Source of the DNA: Rubripirellula reticaptiva
GTDB lineage: Bacteria > Planctomycetota > Planctomycetia > Pirellulales > Pirellulaceae
Length of the DNA stretch: 64,000 bases
NCBI RefSeq assembly: GCF_007860175.1
Contig: NZ_SJPX01000002.1
Span: 1,116,001-1,180,000, forward strand
Direction: 5' to 3'
Each line of letters opens with the position of its first letter. Position 1 is the first letter of the stretch. Below the pieces are notes generated by a model. The model made no database searches. It was given only the letters and a program-made list of their open reading frames with translations, and had not been told where the DNA came from. This document shows positions 1-10,144 of this stretch, piece after piece. Made by a program: the position numbers and the translations under genes.

Positions 1-1
1 G

Positions 2-1858
2 ACCGATACCTGGTTCCGGCCCGTGCGTGTCATCGAAGCGCCCGACGGGAGCGTCTGGATTGTTGATATGTATCGAAAAGTGATCGAGCATCCGCAATGG
101 ATCCCCGATTCTTGGCAACAGAGTCTGGATCTTCGTGCCGGTAGCACAGCAGGACGAATTTACCGCGTTTCAAAAGTCGATCATCTGGCACAAATACAGA
201 TGAACCTCGCTGATCCAAAAGACTATGCTCGCAATATCGCGAGTACCAGCGCCGCCGTTCGAGACCTCACGGCACAACAGATCAAACTCACCAGCGATGA
301 CGAAGCCCTTGAACCGTTGCGACGCGTCGCACGCCAGGCAACCGACCCCGCTATTCGACTTCAAGCCTTTGGCTGCCTTTGCTTCAAAGACTGGCACACC
401 GCTGAGGACTGGGCACGCATCCTGAATGACAAGGAGCCCCTCGTTGTCGCAACTGTGATTCAACTCGCTCGACGAAAGTGGGAAACGGCTGGGAAACCAG
501 TCGTTGCATTCACTCGGAAGTATTTGTCGGCGTCAACACATCATCCGGCTATCGACTCTGCATTGCTGCTTGCCCTTGCGAACGCTCCTTCTGCTGATGC
601 GGATGCCCAGCTCACTCGCTTGGTTGACAGAACCTGGATGCGTGCATGGGGAATGGAAGCGATGTCGCTAGCATCAGTCGAAAGAGCCCCAATTGTTGTC
701 AATCGATTGTTAACCGCAATCAACCTGGCCGACGCACAATTGGACCCGACGCAGTGGAACCAAACGCAAGACGGAATCGCGGCCCTCTGGGCGACTTGCA
801 GGGAAAGCGATCAACAAATGATTCTCGAGCGATTGTTCGATTCAACACAAGCACAAATGACTTCGGCGCAGTTGATGATTGCGTTGGTCGTTTCCCCTCA
901 ATCGTTTGATTCCAGCGGCAAGCAGAATCAACTAATCAAACAGGTCGTCGACCGCGCAAGAGAGGAACTGCGATCGGGCGACCAGCCGATCAGCATGCAA
1001 GTACGAGCCGCTCAACTGCTGGGATGCTCTCTGATTCCCATTGAGAATCAACTTGCCGACTTGAAAGAAATGCTTCGCCCCGATCAACCTGGCGCACTGC
1101 GTCGAGCCGGTTTGGCAGCGGCGTACCGTATCGAGTCCGAACAGACGGCACAGTTATTGATCGATGCTTGGAAGCAACTACTTCCGGACGAGCGGACGAC
1201 TGCTGGTGCAACGCTCCTGCAACGAAGGGACTGGACTCGCCGGTTTATTGAATCGTTGGTCGACGAAAAAATCAAGATCAACGACTTGGACGCTTCTACA
1301 CTCAGCGGTCTTCGAAACTACGACGACTACGGAATCATGAAGAAATTCGGCAGCCTGCTTTCCATCTCGACCCCAAGCGAACGGAAAGATTTGATCGACC
1401 GTTATGTCGCAGAAATGAGCTCTTCGCCACAGGGCGAAATCAAGATCGCTCAAAAGCTATATCGAGAAAATTGTGCAATATGTCATGAGCCACCTTCGGA
1501 TAAGTCTCAGCCGATTTCTGCATCGGTGCAGAGCCTTGGCCCGCCCTTGGCGAATCTAAAGAAGTGGAACACACTTCAATGGGCCACCGCCGTTCTGGAC
1601 CCGAATGCGAACATTGAATCCAAGTTCAAACAATATCGAATTCTGACAAAGTCTGGCCAAGTCATGGCGGGCGTTGTGATCGACCAAGCCGAATCGGACG
1701 TGCGAATGGGATTGGCCGACGGCCGACAAGTCCTTATCGCCCGAGATAAAATCGAGCGAATCGAAGACTCTGGCGTTTCCATGATGCCCGAAGGTTTTGA
1801 AGCCAAGCTTTCACCCAAACAACTTAACCAAATCGTCGACTATCTTCGCAATCGGTGA
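2..1858 (+). CDS. PVC-type heme-binding HEAT/cytochrome c protein, 3' part
   Basis: The frame is open to the left edge, so the start lies outside; the GTG at 23 is only the first in-window candidate. The first residues (DTWFRPV, then DGSVWIVDMYRKVIEHP) match the end of the N-terminal beta-propeller seen in large planctomycete 'membrane-bound dehydrogenase' proteins. An alpha-helical HEAT-like middle follows. The C-terminal part carries a CAICH heme motif (bases 1472-1486) and the conserved tail with GQVMAGVV and MMPEGFEAKLSP. Proteins of this family are exported and bind one c-type heme; their substrate is not known. It ends convergently, 77 bases from the RND pump gene. Family assignment is firm; function is not. 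Confidence 0.88.
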   Translation, partial: TDTWFRPVRVIEAPDGSVWIVDMYRKVIEHPQWIPDSWQQSLDLRAGSTAGRIYRVSKVDHLAQIQMNLADPKDYARNIASTSAAVRDLTAQQIKLTSDDEALEPLRRVARQATDPAIRLQAFGCLCFKDWHTAEDWARILNDKEPLVVATVIQLARRKWETAGKPVVAFTRKYLSASTHHPAIDSALLLALANAPSADADAQLTRLVDRTWMRAWGMEAMSLASVERAPIVVNRLLTAINLADAQLDPTQWNQTQDGIAALWATCRESDQQMILERLFDSTQAQMTSAQLMIALVVSPQSFDSSGKQNQLIKQVVDRAREELRSGDQPISMQVRAAQLLGCSLIPIENQLADLKEMLRPDQPGALRRAGLAAAYRIESEQTAQLLIDAWKQLLPDERTTAGATLLQRRDWTRRFIESLVDEKIKINDLDASTLSGLRNYDDYGIMKKFGSLLSISTPSERKDLIDRYVAEMSSSPQGEIKIAQKLYRENCAICHEPPSDKSQPISASVQSLGPPLANLKKWNTLQWATAVLDPNANIESKFKQYRILTKSGQVMAGVVIDQAESDVRMGLADGRQVLIARDKIERIEDSGVSMMPEGFEAKLSPKQLNQIVDYLRNR

Positions 1859-1935
1859 GGCACTCTCTCGTGACCATCCACAGCCTCATCGAAATCAAAC
1901 CAGCGTCCGCCGGTGACCCTAGAAGGGCGTTCCGG

Positions 1936-4900
1936 TTAACGGGCGAACCGACGCAGGACGACATAGAACACAGGTGTTAGGAACAGCCCAAAGAGTGTCA
2001 CACCCAGCATTCCACCAAAGACTGCCGTCCCCAGCACGCGGCGCATTTCAAACCCGGCGCCCGTTGCCACTAGCAATGGAATCACGCCGAGGATGAACGA
2101 GAACGCCGTCATCAGAATGGGGCGCAATCGCAATCGGCACGCCGTGACCGCCGCGTCGAAACGATTCTTGCCGGCGTCCTCTTCGGCTTTGGCAAATTCA
2201 ACAATCAGAATTGCATTCTTACATGCCAAACCAATCAAGACGATGAAACCGATTTGCGTTAGCACGTTGTTGTCCATGCCACGAAACCAAACGCCAACCA
2301 ACGCAAACAACAAACACAGTGGCACGATTAGAATGATCGCCAACGGCAATAGCCAACTTTCATATTGAGCTGCCAATGCGAGGAACACGAACAAGACAGC
2401 CAGTGGGAACAGATACAAGATGGTGTTGCCCGCTTGCTTCTCTTGATACGCAAGTTCAGTCCATTCGTAACCGAACCCAGGTGGCATCGTTTCTGCGGCA
2501 ATATTTTCCATCGTCGCCAATGACTGCCCCGAACTGAATCCCGGAACGGTCGACCCATTCAAATCGGCTGCGGGGAAGAGATTGAATCGCACAATCCGGT
2601 CTGGTCCAGCGGTCGACGTGACGTCGACAAGCGAACCGAGTGAAACGGTTGCCCCGCGTGAACTGCGCGTACGAAGATTAACGATGTCGCTAGCATCGTC
2701 GCGAAACTGCGGTTCAGCCTGTGCGGTGACGCGATAGGTCCGCCCCAGAAAGTTGAAGTCGTTGACGTACATTGAACCGAGGTAGATTTGCAGCGCGTCG
2801 AACACGTTGCTAACCGGCACATCAAGCATTTGAGCTTTGGTGCGGTCGACGTCGGCGTACACCTGAGGAACGTTCATACGCAGATTTGTAAACACCTGCG
2901 TTACGCCTGGCTGTGCATTCGCCTTTGCCAGCATCGCGTCCGCAACTTGGCTGAGCGTTTCGAGGCCCGCGCCACTCCGGTCTTGGAGGTACATCTTGAA
3001 CCCGCCACCACGGCCAATGCCACGAATCGGCGGCGGCGGGATGATCAGGATTTGTGCTTCGTTGATCGCAGCAACCTCGCGACGCATATCCGCCACGATC
3101 GCTTGAACACTACGCCCACGTTCTGCGCGTTCCTTGGCATCTTCAAGCGGCAAGAACGTGACGGCTGCATTCGGCTTGATCGTGAACGTCGCTCCCGAGA
3201 GCCCTGCGATGCCCACTGCGTGCGCAACCCCGTCGATTCGGCCACCAATTTCCGCCACTTCGCGAGTGACTTTATCGGTTCGCGCGAGCGACGCACCGTC
3301 GGGCAAATTGATTGCGACAATCACGTATCCTTGGTCTTGATCCGGAATGAACCCTGTCGGCACCAACCCAAAGCTAAGCCCAGTACAGACAAGCAACACC
3401 GCGTACACCACAAACGAGAGGCCGGTTTTCTTAACGAGCCGAGCAATGATTCCGGCATAAATGTTGCTTGTAAAATCAAACGTTCGATTGAACAAGCGAG
3501 CCGGGTAAGTCAAAAGCCCAACCAGGGGAGCAAAGCGACCAGTCGATGCTTTCGAACCGTTCTCTGCACTTTGCTGTTTGTCTCGCAGCAAGATCGCGCA
3601 CAGGGCAGGGCTAAGCGTTAGTGAAACAAAAGTCGAGATCGCTGTCGAAATCGAAATCGTCAAAGCGAACTGCTGATAAAACTGACCGCTGATCCCGGAA
3701 ATGAAAACAGTCGGCACGAACACCGCGATCAAGACCAACGTCGTAGCAATCAAGGCAGAACCCACTTCGTCCATCGCCTTGTGCGTTGCCTGTCGCGGCG
3801 TCAAGCCTTCGGCAATCAAACGTTCGACATTTTCTACCACCACGATCGCATCATCGACGACGATCCCGATCGCCAGCACCAATCCGAACAACGACAATGT
3901 GTTCAGCGTGACACCGATGAACTGCATGATGGCAAACGTGCCGATCAGAGAAATCGGGATCGCAATCACCGGGATGATCGTCGGACGCCATCCATGCAGG
4001 AAAACGAAGACCGTAAAGATAACAAACAAGGTTGTAAGAAAAAGCGTGGTGATCACTTCATTGATGGACTCTTCCACATAGTCGGTTGGGTTGTATGCAA
4101 TTTCGTAACCGATTCCCTGCGGAAACTCTTTACTCATGTCGGACATCGTCTTTTTCACCTCCGCAGCCGTGTCTACCGCGTTGGTTCCGGGGCGTTGGTA
4201 GATGAGTACCGCAATCGCCGATTGCCCGTCCAAGTAACTGAGTCGCGAGTAATCCTGGGCCCCCAGTTCGACGCGAGCCACATCGCGAAGTCGTGTGACG
4301 CGACCATCGTCGCCACGTTTGACGATGATGTCGCCGAATTCATCTTCTTGAATCAACCGACCTTGCGTGGTGACGTTCAATTGAAAGTCACCCGCATCCG
4401 GAGTGGGCGGCTGCCCAATCACGCCTGCGGCGACTTGCACGTTTTGCCCGCGTATGGCTTGCACAACTTCGCCTGCCGTCAAATCGACGTGCGTCATCTT
4501 TTCAATATCTAGCCAAATACGCATCGCGTATTCATTGCCGCCCGCGATACGAATTTCACCAACACCGTCGAGCCGCATCAGCGCATCACGGACACGCAAG
4601 AATGCGTAATTGCTGATGTAAAGATTGTCGCGACTATTGTCGGGCGAGTTGAGGTGAACGACCATCAACATGTCCGGGATTTGCTTGGTCGTCGTGACTC
4701 CGATTTGACGAACTTGCTCGGGTAAACGTGATTCGGCAATGGCGACACGGTTCTGCACTAACACTTGAGCATCGTCGAGGTCCGTCCCCAGCTTGAACGT
4801 GACAGTCAACTGCATCGTGCCGTCGCTGCTGGACGACGATTCCATGTACAGCATGTCGTCAACGCCGTTCATCTCTTGTTCGATTGGCGTCGCAACAGTA

Positions 4901-5082
4901 TCAGCGATCACTTGCGGCGTCGCGCCCGGATAACTAGCACGCACCAGAACTGTCGGCGGTGCGACATTGGGGTACTGTGACACCGGCAGCGAAAAATAGG
5001 TGATGCCGCCGACCAACACGATTAGGAACGACAATACAGCCGCGAAGATCGGCCGCTCGATAAAGAAGTGAGGGAATTTCAT
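1936..5082 (-). CDS. RND multidrug efflux pump, inner-membrane subunit (HAE1/AcrB type)
   Basis: 1048 residues, the usual length for an AcrB/MexB-type proton antiporter that forms a trimer in the inner membrane and passes drugs or toxic metabolites to a periplasmic adaptor. Visible features: N-terminal FIERPIFAAVLSF, two blocks of transmembrane segments separated by large periplasmic loops, the proton-relay aspartates D410 and D411 in GIVVDDAIVVVENVER, and the partner lysine in GLACKNAILIVEF. All key residues are present. It follows its adaptor gene by 75 bases on the same strand and ends the MarR-YceI-RND run. No TolC-type gene is adjacent; the one at 18.5 kb belongs to another cluster. Substrate cannot be read from sequence. 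Confidence 0.97.
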   Translation of the reverse strand: MKFPHFFIERPIFAAVLSFLIVLVGGITYFSLPVSQYPNVAPPTVLVRASYPGATPQVIADTVATPIEQEMNGVDDMLYMESSSSSDGTMQLTVTFKLGTDLDDAQVLVQNRVAIAESRLPEQVRQIGVTTTKQIPDMLMVVHLNSPDNSRDNLYISNYAFLRVRDALMRLDGVGEIRIAGGNEYAMRIWLDIEKMTHVDLTAGEVVQAIRGQNVQVAAGVIGQPPTPDAGDFQLNVTTQGRLIQEDEFGDIIVKRGDDGRVTRLRDVARVELGAQDYSRLSYLDGQSAIAVLIYQRPGTNAVDTAAEVKKTMSDMSKEFPQGIGYEIAYNPTDYVEESINEVITTLFLTTLFVIFTVFVFLHGWRPTIIPVIAIPISLIGTFAIMQFIGVTLNTLSLFGLVLAIGIVVDDAIVVVENVERLIAEGLTPRQATHKAMDEVGSALIATTLVLIAVFVPTVFISGISGQFYQQFALTISISTAISTFVSLTLSPALCAILLRDKQQSAENGSKASTGRFAPLVGLLTYPARLFNRTFDFTSNIYAGIIARLVKKTGLSFVVYAVLLVCTGLSFGLVPTGFIPDQDQGYVIVAINLPDGASLARTDKVTREVAEIGGRIDGVAHAVGIAGLSGATFTIKPNAAVTFLPLEDAKERAERGRSVQAIVADMRREVAAINEAQILIIPPPPIRGIGRGGGFKMYLQDRSGAGLETLSQVADAMLAKANAQPGVTQVFTNLRMNVPQVYADVDRTKAQMLDVPVSNVFDALQIYLGSMYVNDFNFLGRTYRVTAQAEPQFRDDASDIVNLRTRSSRGATVSLGSLVDVTSTAGPDRIVRFNLFPAADLNGSTVPGFSSGQSLATMENIAAETMPPGFGYEWTELAYQEKQAGNTILYLFPLAVLFVFLALAAQYESWLLPLAIILIVPLCLLFALVGVWFRGMDNNVLTQIGFIVLIGLACKNAILIVEFAKAEEDAGKNRFDAAVTACRLRLRPILMTAFSFILGVIPLLVATGAGFEMRRVLGTAVFGGMLGVTLFGLFLTPVFYVVLRRFAR

Positions 5083-5157
5083 GAATTGCGAGTCAAAAGT
5101 CGAAAGGTGCGTGAGTCAGGGTGCATGAGCCAAGAGAAGAGAGCCGGTGGTACGAGA

Positions 5158-6549
5158 TCACTTCCGCTGGCTACCGTTTCTTGAACTTCGTTCTTCTGGG
5201 CTCACCGCAGGCGAGATCCAATCTTCCTTTGGCACGGGTTGATAGGTATCGGGCAATCCGTCTTCGACAGCTTCGATTATGCCTTCGACCGTGTCCACTT
5301 TTGCACCGGGGCGTGACTGCAAAAGTCCTTCGATTACAAGGGATTCATCGCCAACAAGTCCTTCGCGAATCACTCGCAGCCCGTCGACGATTGGGCCTGG
5401 CTTGATCGGTCGACGCTCAATCACGCCATCCACCACTACGTAAACAAATTGCGACGACTGATCTGTTTCAATAGCTGAATCGGGAATCAATACCGCTTGG
5501 CGAGACGCGCTGCCGGGAATTCGGATCCTCGCAAACATGCCAGGCAAAAGCAACTGATTTTCATTAGGGAACACACAACGTGCTCTCATGCTGGCGGTGT
5601 TAACATCGAAACGATTATCGACAAAATCCATGTGGCCTCGATGCGGGAATCCCGTCTCGTCGACCAAGCCCAAGAAGACCGGATTCTTGACGTCTCGCGA
5701 GCTTTCCCGTTCACCAGAAGCCGCCAACCGGATGTACTTCAGCACGTCTTGCTCGGTCGCATCAAAGACACAATAAATTGGTTGCATTGACGTGATCGTC
5801 GTCAACAGCGAGGAAGTGGAGGTTCCGCCTGCGATCAAGTTGCCTTCAGTGACTTCTTTTCGGCTAATCCGTCCTTTCACAGGAGACCGGATTTGTGTGT
5901 ATTGCAAATTCAGCTCCGCAGTTTCGACTCCTGCCTGGGCCAATTCGATCTCGGCTTCGGCAGTTGCGATGGCGGCTTCCGCTGAACTAACACTTGCTTT
6001 GACACCTTCGATGTCAGCTTTCGCCCTAATCAATTCCGCTTCGCGCTCGTCAAGTTCATCTTGCGATGATGCGTTCCGCTGGCTCAATTCTCGCGTTCGA
6101 TTGTATCGGACTTCGGCCAAATGAAGCTGAGCATCGGATTGCAACGACCTCGCCTTGGCCTCGTTCAGCATTGCCTTGGACTGCAACAACCGCGACTTGC
6201 CTTGTTGCAACGTTGCTTTGGCCGCATTAAGTTCGGCTTCGAAAGGTCGCGGGTCGATGACAAACAACAAGTCGCCTTCGTCAACGATTTGCCCTTCGTC
6301 AAAGTGGACAGACATCAAATACCCGGCCACGCGTGCGCGGACTTCGACCAAGTCGACCGCTTCAAGACGTCCGGTGTAAGCATCCCATTCCACGACTTGC
6401 TTCATCACCGGTGCAGCGACGGTAACCGTCGGCATTGGCATTTGCGGTGGACCAGACGGTCCTTTGGAACAACCGACCAACAACAATAACGCAATCAAAC
6501 TGCAATGCGTCGTGCCGAGCCGAAGGCTGAACAGATTCAATAAACTCAC
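5158..6549 (-). CDS. RND efflux periplasmic adaptor lipoprotein (MFP/AcrA family)
   Basis: Periplasmic adaptor linking the downstream pump to an outer-membrane channel. I chose the GTG at 6549 (463 residues): it has AAGG upstream, gives an N-terminus ending in the lipobox LLVGC, and avoids overlapping the gene that ends at 6644. A longer reading to 6801 is open but its N-terminus is not protein-like. Order: lipid-anchored Cys, first half of the lipoyl domain (VVEWDAYTGRLEAVDLVEVR), a long alpha-helical hairpin rich in Ala and Glu, second lipoyl half (IRSPVKGRISRKEV), beta-barrel, and a membrane-proximal domain with VLIPDSAI. Cotranscribed with the pump. Confidence 0.95.
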   Translation of the reverse strand: MSLLNLFSLRLGTTHCSLIALLLLVGCSKGPSGPPQMPMPTVTVAAPVMKQVVEWDAYTGRLEAVDLVEVRARVAGYLMSVHFDEGQIVDEGDLLFVIDPRPFEAELNAAKATLQQGKSRLLQSKAMLNEAKARSLQSDAQLHLAEVRYNRTRELSQRNASSQDELDEREAELIRAKADIEGVKASVSSAEAAIATAEAEIELAQAGVETAELNLQYTQIRSPVKGRISRKEVTEGNLIAGGTSTSSLLTTITSMQPIYCVFDATEQDVLKYIRLAASGERESSRDVKNPVFLGLVDETGFPHRGHMDFVDNRFDVNTASMRARCVFPNENQLLLPGMFARIRIPGSASRQAVLIPDSAIETDQSSQFVYVVVDGVIERRPIKPGPIVDGLRVIREGLVGDESLVIEGLLQSRPGAKVDTVEGIIEAVEDGLPDTYQPVPKEDWISPAVSPEERSSRNGSQRK

Positions 6550-6643
6550 AATGAAACCTTGGTAAAACTTGTTGTGCAATCTTGTGGTGCAATCGTGTGT
6601 GGTGAACGGACTCGTATCACAATTTGCAGGCTGACAACCTGTG

Positions 6644-7600
6644 CTAAAACTGAAATCCTGCGAATGGGTCTGGCATCGCCGCTGAATCGGACACTTCGAC
6701 TGTTGGCGAGTCTGCGGATTGTCCGAGCGGCGACGAAGGTTGCACCGTGATGACGTCTTTCGCAACTTCACCCGGCGCCAAATCATAGCCAGCGTAATCA
6801 TCGGATGGGGCGAGCAATCTCGTTACCGGAAACGCCGAGATGAAGATTAGCGGTATCCGAATAGCAAGCTGAACCAACCTAGAGCTTTTCCTTTCGGGCG
6901 AACCTTCTTGGCTCAAGTACGAGATCGCCAGCGCGGCAGCGACCAACACGATGCCGATCCACACAGACGTCTCCGAGAATGCGACGCTCAATCCAATCAG
7001 ACAAACCAAAATTGCTGTGCCCTGGACTGGCAACCGGGACGCACCGAGCAAGTTGGCAAGGACTGCGATGCCGACCACTCCAGCCGCAACGGCGTACGTT
7101 ACGCTGCCCGTGGTGACGATCACGCCAACGGACGAAGCAACCAAGATTGCCCAGCTAATCACATTGGTACTCAATCGCCCTTGGGCGGCCGGTTGATTGA
7201 TCACGATTGCAGCTCCAATGGATAACGACCACGCGGCAATCGCAAACAGAACCCCAACACTTGGACTTGCTGCACCTAAGTAGACACTGCCCCAAAGTAG
7301 TCGAAGCGAAATGGCAAAGCCCAGAACCACAGCACTAATGATGCGCAACTGCGTGTGTGCGATCGTCTGGACACTGACGACCGCCAAAGCAATCCAGGGA
7401 AGCCAACCGATCCCAGACGTCGGGATCAATTCATCAAAGAGATCGCCAAAGTTGGATACCCGAAATAGGAACAAACCAATCGCCACCGACATCGCAAGCG
7501 ACCAGTTCCTGGCAGTCGCACGCTCACTCGCGAGCCATCCGCCAAGCAGCCCCGTCAACAACGTCACTGACATCGCGATTGCAATAGACGATGGGGTCAT
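6644..7600 (-). CDS. multi-pass membrane protein of unknown function
   Basis: 318 residues with about nine hydrophobic segments spread over the first 250 residues and a polar tail rich in Ser, Pro and Asp ending in PDPFAGFQF. I do not recognise the family. Its ATG overlaps the TGA of the YceI gene by four bases (ATGA), a strong sign of translational coupling, and the RND adaptor follows 94 bases downstream. The context suggests a role in envelope stress or efflux together with YceI, but nothing in the sequence names a substrate. Confidence 0.85.
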   Translation of the reverse strand: MTPSSIAIAMSVTLLTGLLGGWLASERATARNWSLAMSVAIGLFLFRVSNFGDLFDELIPTSGIGWLPWIALAVVSVQTIAHTQLRIISAVVLGFAISLRLLWGSVYLGAASPSVGVLFAIAAWSLSIGAAIVINQPAAQGRLSTNVISWAILVASSVGVIVTTGSVTYAVAAGVVGIAVLANLLGASRLPVQGTAILVCLIGLSVAFSETSVWIGIVLVAAALAISYLSQEGSPERKSSRLVQLAIRIPLIFISAFPVTRLLAPSDDYAGYDLAPGEVAKDVITVQPSSPLGQSADSPTVEVSDSAAMPDPFAGFQF

Positions 7601-8172
7601 TGCAAAAGACCTTCGAAGCTAATGATCAACGAAATTTCGTCGCTGACGTTTGGAACAAATGCCTTGATTCCAAAGTCAGACCGATTCACTTTAAAACTGC
7701 CCGCAAATCCGATGCGTTCCTTCCCATATGGCCCCTTGCCTGCACCAAGATAGGTCAGCGGTAGCACGATCGGTTTCTCCACACCATGCATCGTTAGGTT
7801 ACCAGTGATGCTGAGTTTCTTCCCGTCTGCAACAATACTGGTGCTTTGAAACGAAATCTCCGGAAACTGTTTCGCGTTGAAGAAGTCCGGCCCGCGAAGG
7901 TGCTCATCACGTTTTTCAGACTTCGTATCAATGCTGGCCGCATCAATCGAAAATTGGAATTTCCCCGTAGCCGGGTTCTCCATGTCGATCGAGAAGTCAC
8001 CCTTGTATTTGCCGAACATCCCATACGTGTAGCTGTAACCAAAGTGGTTGGCGGCAAACACGACCGAAGTGTGTTGGTCATCCAACACATAGTCGGCCGC
8101 AGACGCTGGCCTTGTTACCGTCAAGGCCGTGATCGCAAGCATCGCGATTGCGATCGATTTCAAAAGATTCAT
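7597..8172 (-). CDS. YceI family periplasmic protein
   Basis: YceI proteins are secreted lipocalin-like beta-barrels that bind isoprenoid or other amphipathic ligands. The start at 8172 (191 residues) has GGAA six bases upstream and begins a clean signal peptide ending ...TRPASA before ADYVLDDQHTSVVF. Typical family segments follow: VVFAANHFGYSYTYG, the DEHLRGPDFFNAKQFPEISFQS block, GNLTMHGVEKPIVLPL and VNRSDFGIKAF. ATGs at 8184 and 8250 are alternatives without a clear ribosome binding site. First gene of the coupled run that continues into the unknown membrane protein and the RND adaptor and pump. Confidence 0.94.
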   Translation of the reverse strand: MNLLKSIAIAMLAITALTVTRPASAADYVLDDQHTSVVFAANHFGYSYTYGMFGKYKGDFSIDMENPATGKFQFSIDAASIDTKSEKRDEHLRGPDFFNAKQFPEISFQSTSIVADGKKLSITGNLTMHGVEKPIVLPLTYLGAGKGPYGKERIGFAGSFKVNRSDFGIKAFVPNVSDEISLIISFEGLLQ

Positions 8173-8363
8173 TCGGTTTTCCATAGAAGTAGGTGGTGAT
8201 TCGCGGTTACAAAGCGATTTAAGTGTTCGTCGGATGACGAGATCGATCAATTTGCCGAAGAGCTATTTTTCATCGAGCGGGCTTCCATTGAAATGGTGGT
8301 TCCCAATCAGGATGCTCGCTTTTCGGGCAGGCTCCCTCAGCACTCAAGACAATGGCTGAATCT

Positions 8364-8660
8364 TTACGGCGACAGAATCGACCTTTCGAACTCTGCAGTG
8401 GGTTTCAAGAACCCGTTCTCGGAAACATCGCAAACCGAGTTGCCGTGTTGCCAAAACAGTGCCGGCACACATCTCGAGGCGTCCATCGGGAGCGAATAAG
8501 CTTGGACATCTACCAAACGCCCCAGATCCATCGGCGCCGCAGCGGACGTGTTCCGGGTAATGTTCTCAATCATTTTGCGTCTCTGCATCGAATTTGTTTC
8601 TTCTGTTGATTCCAAATAGCTAACCCTGATCCGAACCCGACGGCGCAGACTAGAAACCAC
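8364..8660 (-). CDS. possible small hypothetical protein (weak)
   Basis: An open frame of up to 98 codons lies between marR and the YceI gene on the same strand; an inner start (MIENITRNTSAAAP...) would give a smaller product. It contains FWQHGNSVCDVSENG and no domain I know. Overlapping open frames exist on the other strand, so chance cannot be excluded. Its only support is position within a same-strand run. Confidence 0.25.
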   Translation of the reverse strand: MVSSLRRRVRIRVSYLESTEETNSMQRRKMIENITRNTSAAAPMDLGRLVDVQAYSLPMDASRCVPALFWQHGNSVCDVSENGFLKPTAEFERSILSP

Positions 8661-8700
8661 ACATGTAAAAATTTAACACGTCAAGCATCAGGCAAAAAAA

Positions 8701-9204
8701 CTACGGTGCATTGTTGTCCGAAGGCAATGATTTACGCGATTTCTCAAGCAAACGGCTCAATTCCTTTAATTCCTTCCCAGTCAGATGCCCGATCAGTTCG
8801 CGATGAAGCTCCTTGTCAGGTCCATCGATTTCCGCGAGCAAATTGGCGGCTTTTTTGGTGATTTCGACGTAAACCACCCGCCTATCCTTGGTGCAACGCT
8901 CGCGTTTAACGAACCCCTGGTTTTCTAGCCGGTCGATTAACCCCGTGATTCCGGGGACGACCTGCACCATTCGGCTAGCGATTTCCAACGAGGGCAAGGG
9001 CCTGCCTTCGCCACGTAAGATTCGCAAAACGTTGTACTGCGAATTGGTCAAACCAAACTCACGAAAAAAACGGCCGATGCGATTCTGAAACTGATCCGCC
9101 GTACGAAGCAAATTCAACAGTGCCTCTGCTTCCGCCGATTCAAACGGTTTACGTTTCTTTAGTTCTCGCTGCAATTGTCCGGCCATGCCGTGGATTCTCT
9201 CCAT
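8701..9204 (-). CDS. MarR family transcriptional regulator
   Basis: 167 residues, typical for MarR winged-helix repressors that sense small phenolic or lipophilic ligands as dimers. Visible: the helical dimer region, the recognition part LTNSQYNVLRILRGEGRPLPSLEIASRM, and the wing KRERCTKDRRVVYVEIT with the conserved D-R-R of the family. ATGs at 9204 and 9186 are both possible. It lies upstream of, and on the same strand as, the YceI/RND genes, the common layout in which a MarR protein controls an efflux operon; control of those genes is inferred. Confidence 0.93.
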   Translation of the reverse strand: MERIHGMAGQLQRELKKRKPFESAEAEALLNLLRTADQFQNRIGRFFREFGLTNSQYNVLRILRGEGRPLPSLEIASRMVQVVPGITGLIDRLENQGFVKRERCTKDRRVVYVEITKKAANLLAEIDGPDKELHRELIGHLTGKELKELSRLLEKSRKSLPSDNNAP

Positions 9205-9221
9205 AATGTAGGCTGAGCCGC

Positions 9222-9240
9222 AATTACCTTACACGTAAAC
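9222..9240. promoter_or_regulatory. candidate MarR operator
   Basis: The interrupted inverted repeat TTACACGTAA (9229-9238) sits about 25 bases upstream of the marR start, in the size and AT-rich style of MarR-family operators. Only one copy is evident, so this is a weak inference of autoregulation. Confidence 0.3.
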
Positions 9241-10144
9241 TATCGGCACGTCAATGTTAGTCTCAACATTCATTTTGACAACAAGGCTAACGCAATATCT
9301 CGCGAGACTCACGTTTAGCACCACGGCTGCGGCGCGCATTCTGCTACGGCTGGAACCTCCGCAACAACCATCAATCACGACAACAAAAGTGGCCACGATG
9401 GTTGAGCACCTCTCCGGAACCGAGTTATTTTGATCCGACGTCATCAACAGACTCCGTCACCAACCGAAATTGCTCGAGTGCAAATTCCCGTATGACAATC
9501 GAGGATCGCAACTTCTCGCCGAGACTTGTGAACTCGATGAATGCTAGTTAACGCGATCCGAACTAGAAATCGCACGCAAGAATGCGGATCCAATCGCCCA
9601 ATAGATTGATCGAGATGTCATTCCGGTCAAATGGGGATACAGCAGTTCGGGCAACACTCGCAATTTATTAAATGCACTGATCGACCCCGTCGCCAACGTT
9701 CCGGTCGACGATTCCGAAGAGCACCTTTGAAAAGCAAGCGGTGGTTCGCAATCTTCCTATCCTGGAATCCAAATCCATTCCGTTGTCACTGGCTTAACAA
9801 AACCGTTCGCGTTACCGAAACCGAACCTACTTCCACGTCGCGATCTATTTTGCTGGATTGAAGATCGAAAACTTCGAACTCGGGAAGGCCGTGGAAATTT
9901 CAAAAACCATGTCAGATCTGCTAGGGTTAGAAGAAGAATTATTGAGTCGTCAATGCCGCATGCGCACGGACGGGGAAGCACCTGCAAATGACGGTTATCC
10001 GAAATTGATGGGTCCTGGACGTGTTTTGGAAATAGTTGCAGTCGTAGTTAAACGCTGCTCCGAAAATCCGAAATCCGCGACCCTATTAGTGAACCTTCGG
10101 CTGCCGAGCGATTGAAGAGCACCGCACCACCGCTCGCTCTGACA
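9241..10144. other. gene-poor interval
   Basis: About 900 bases without a convincing gene. Short open frames exist on both strands, the longest being a TTG-started 85-codon frame at 9858-10115 on the plus strand, but none shows a recognisable domain or a ribosome binding site. No clear repeat or RNA hairpin was seen. Confidence 0.5.

Noticed and set aside
2788-4512. Long open frames on the plus strand inside the RND pump gene (277 and 243 codons)
   Set aside because: They lie fully antisense to a clear 1048-residue pump, show no domains and have His/Arg-rich composition typical of shadow frames.
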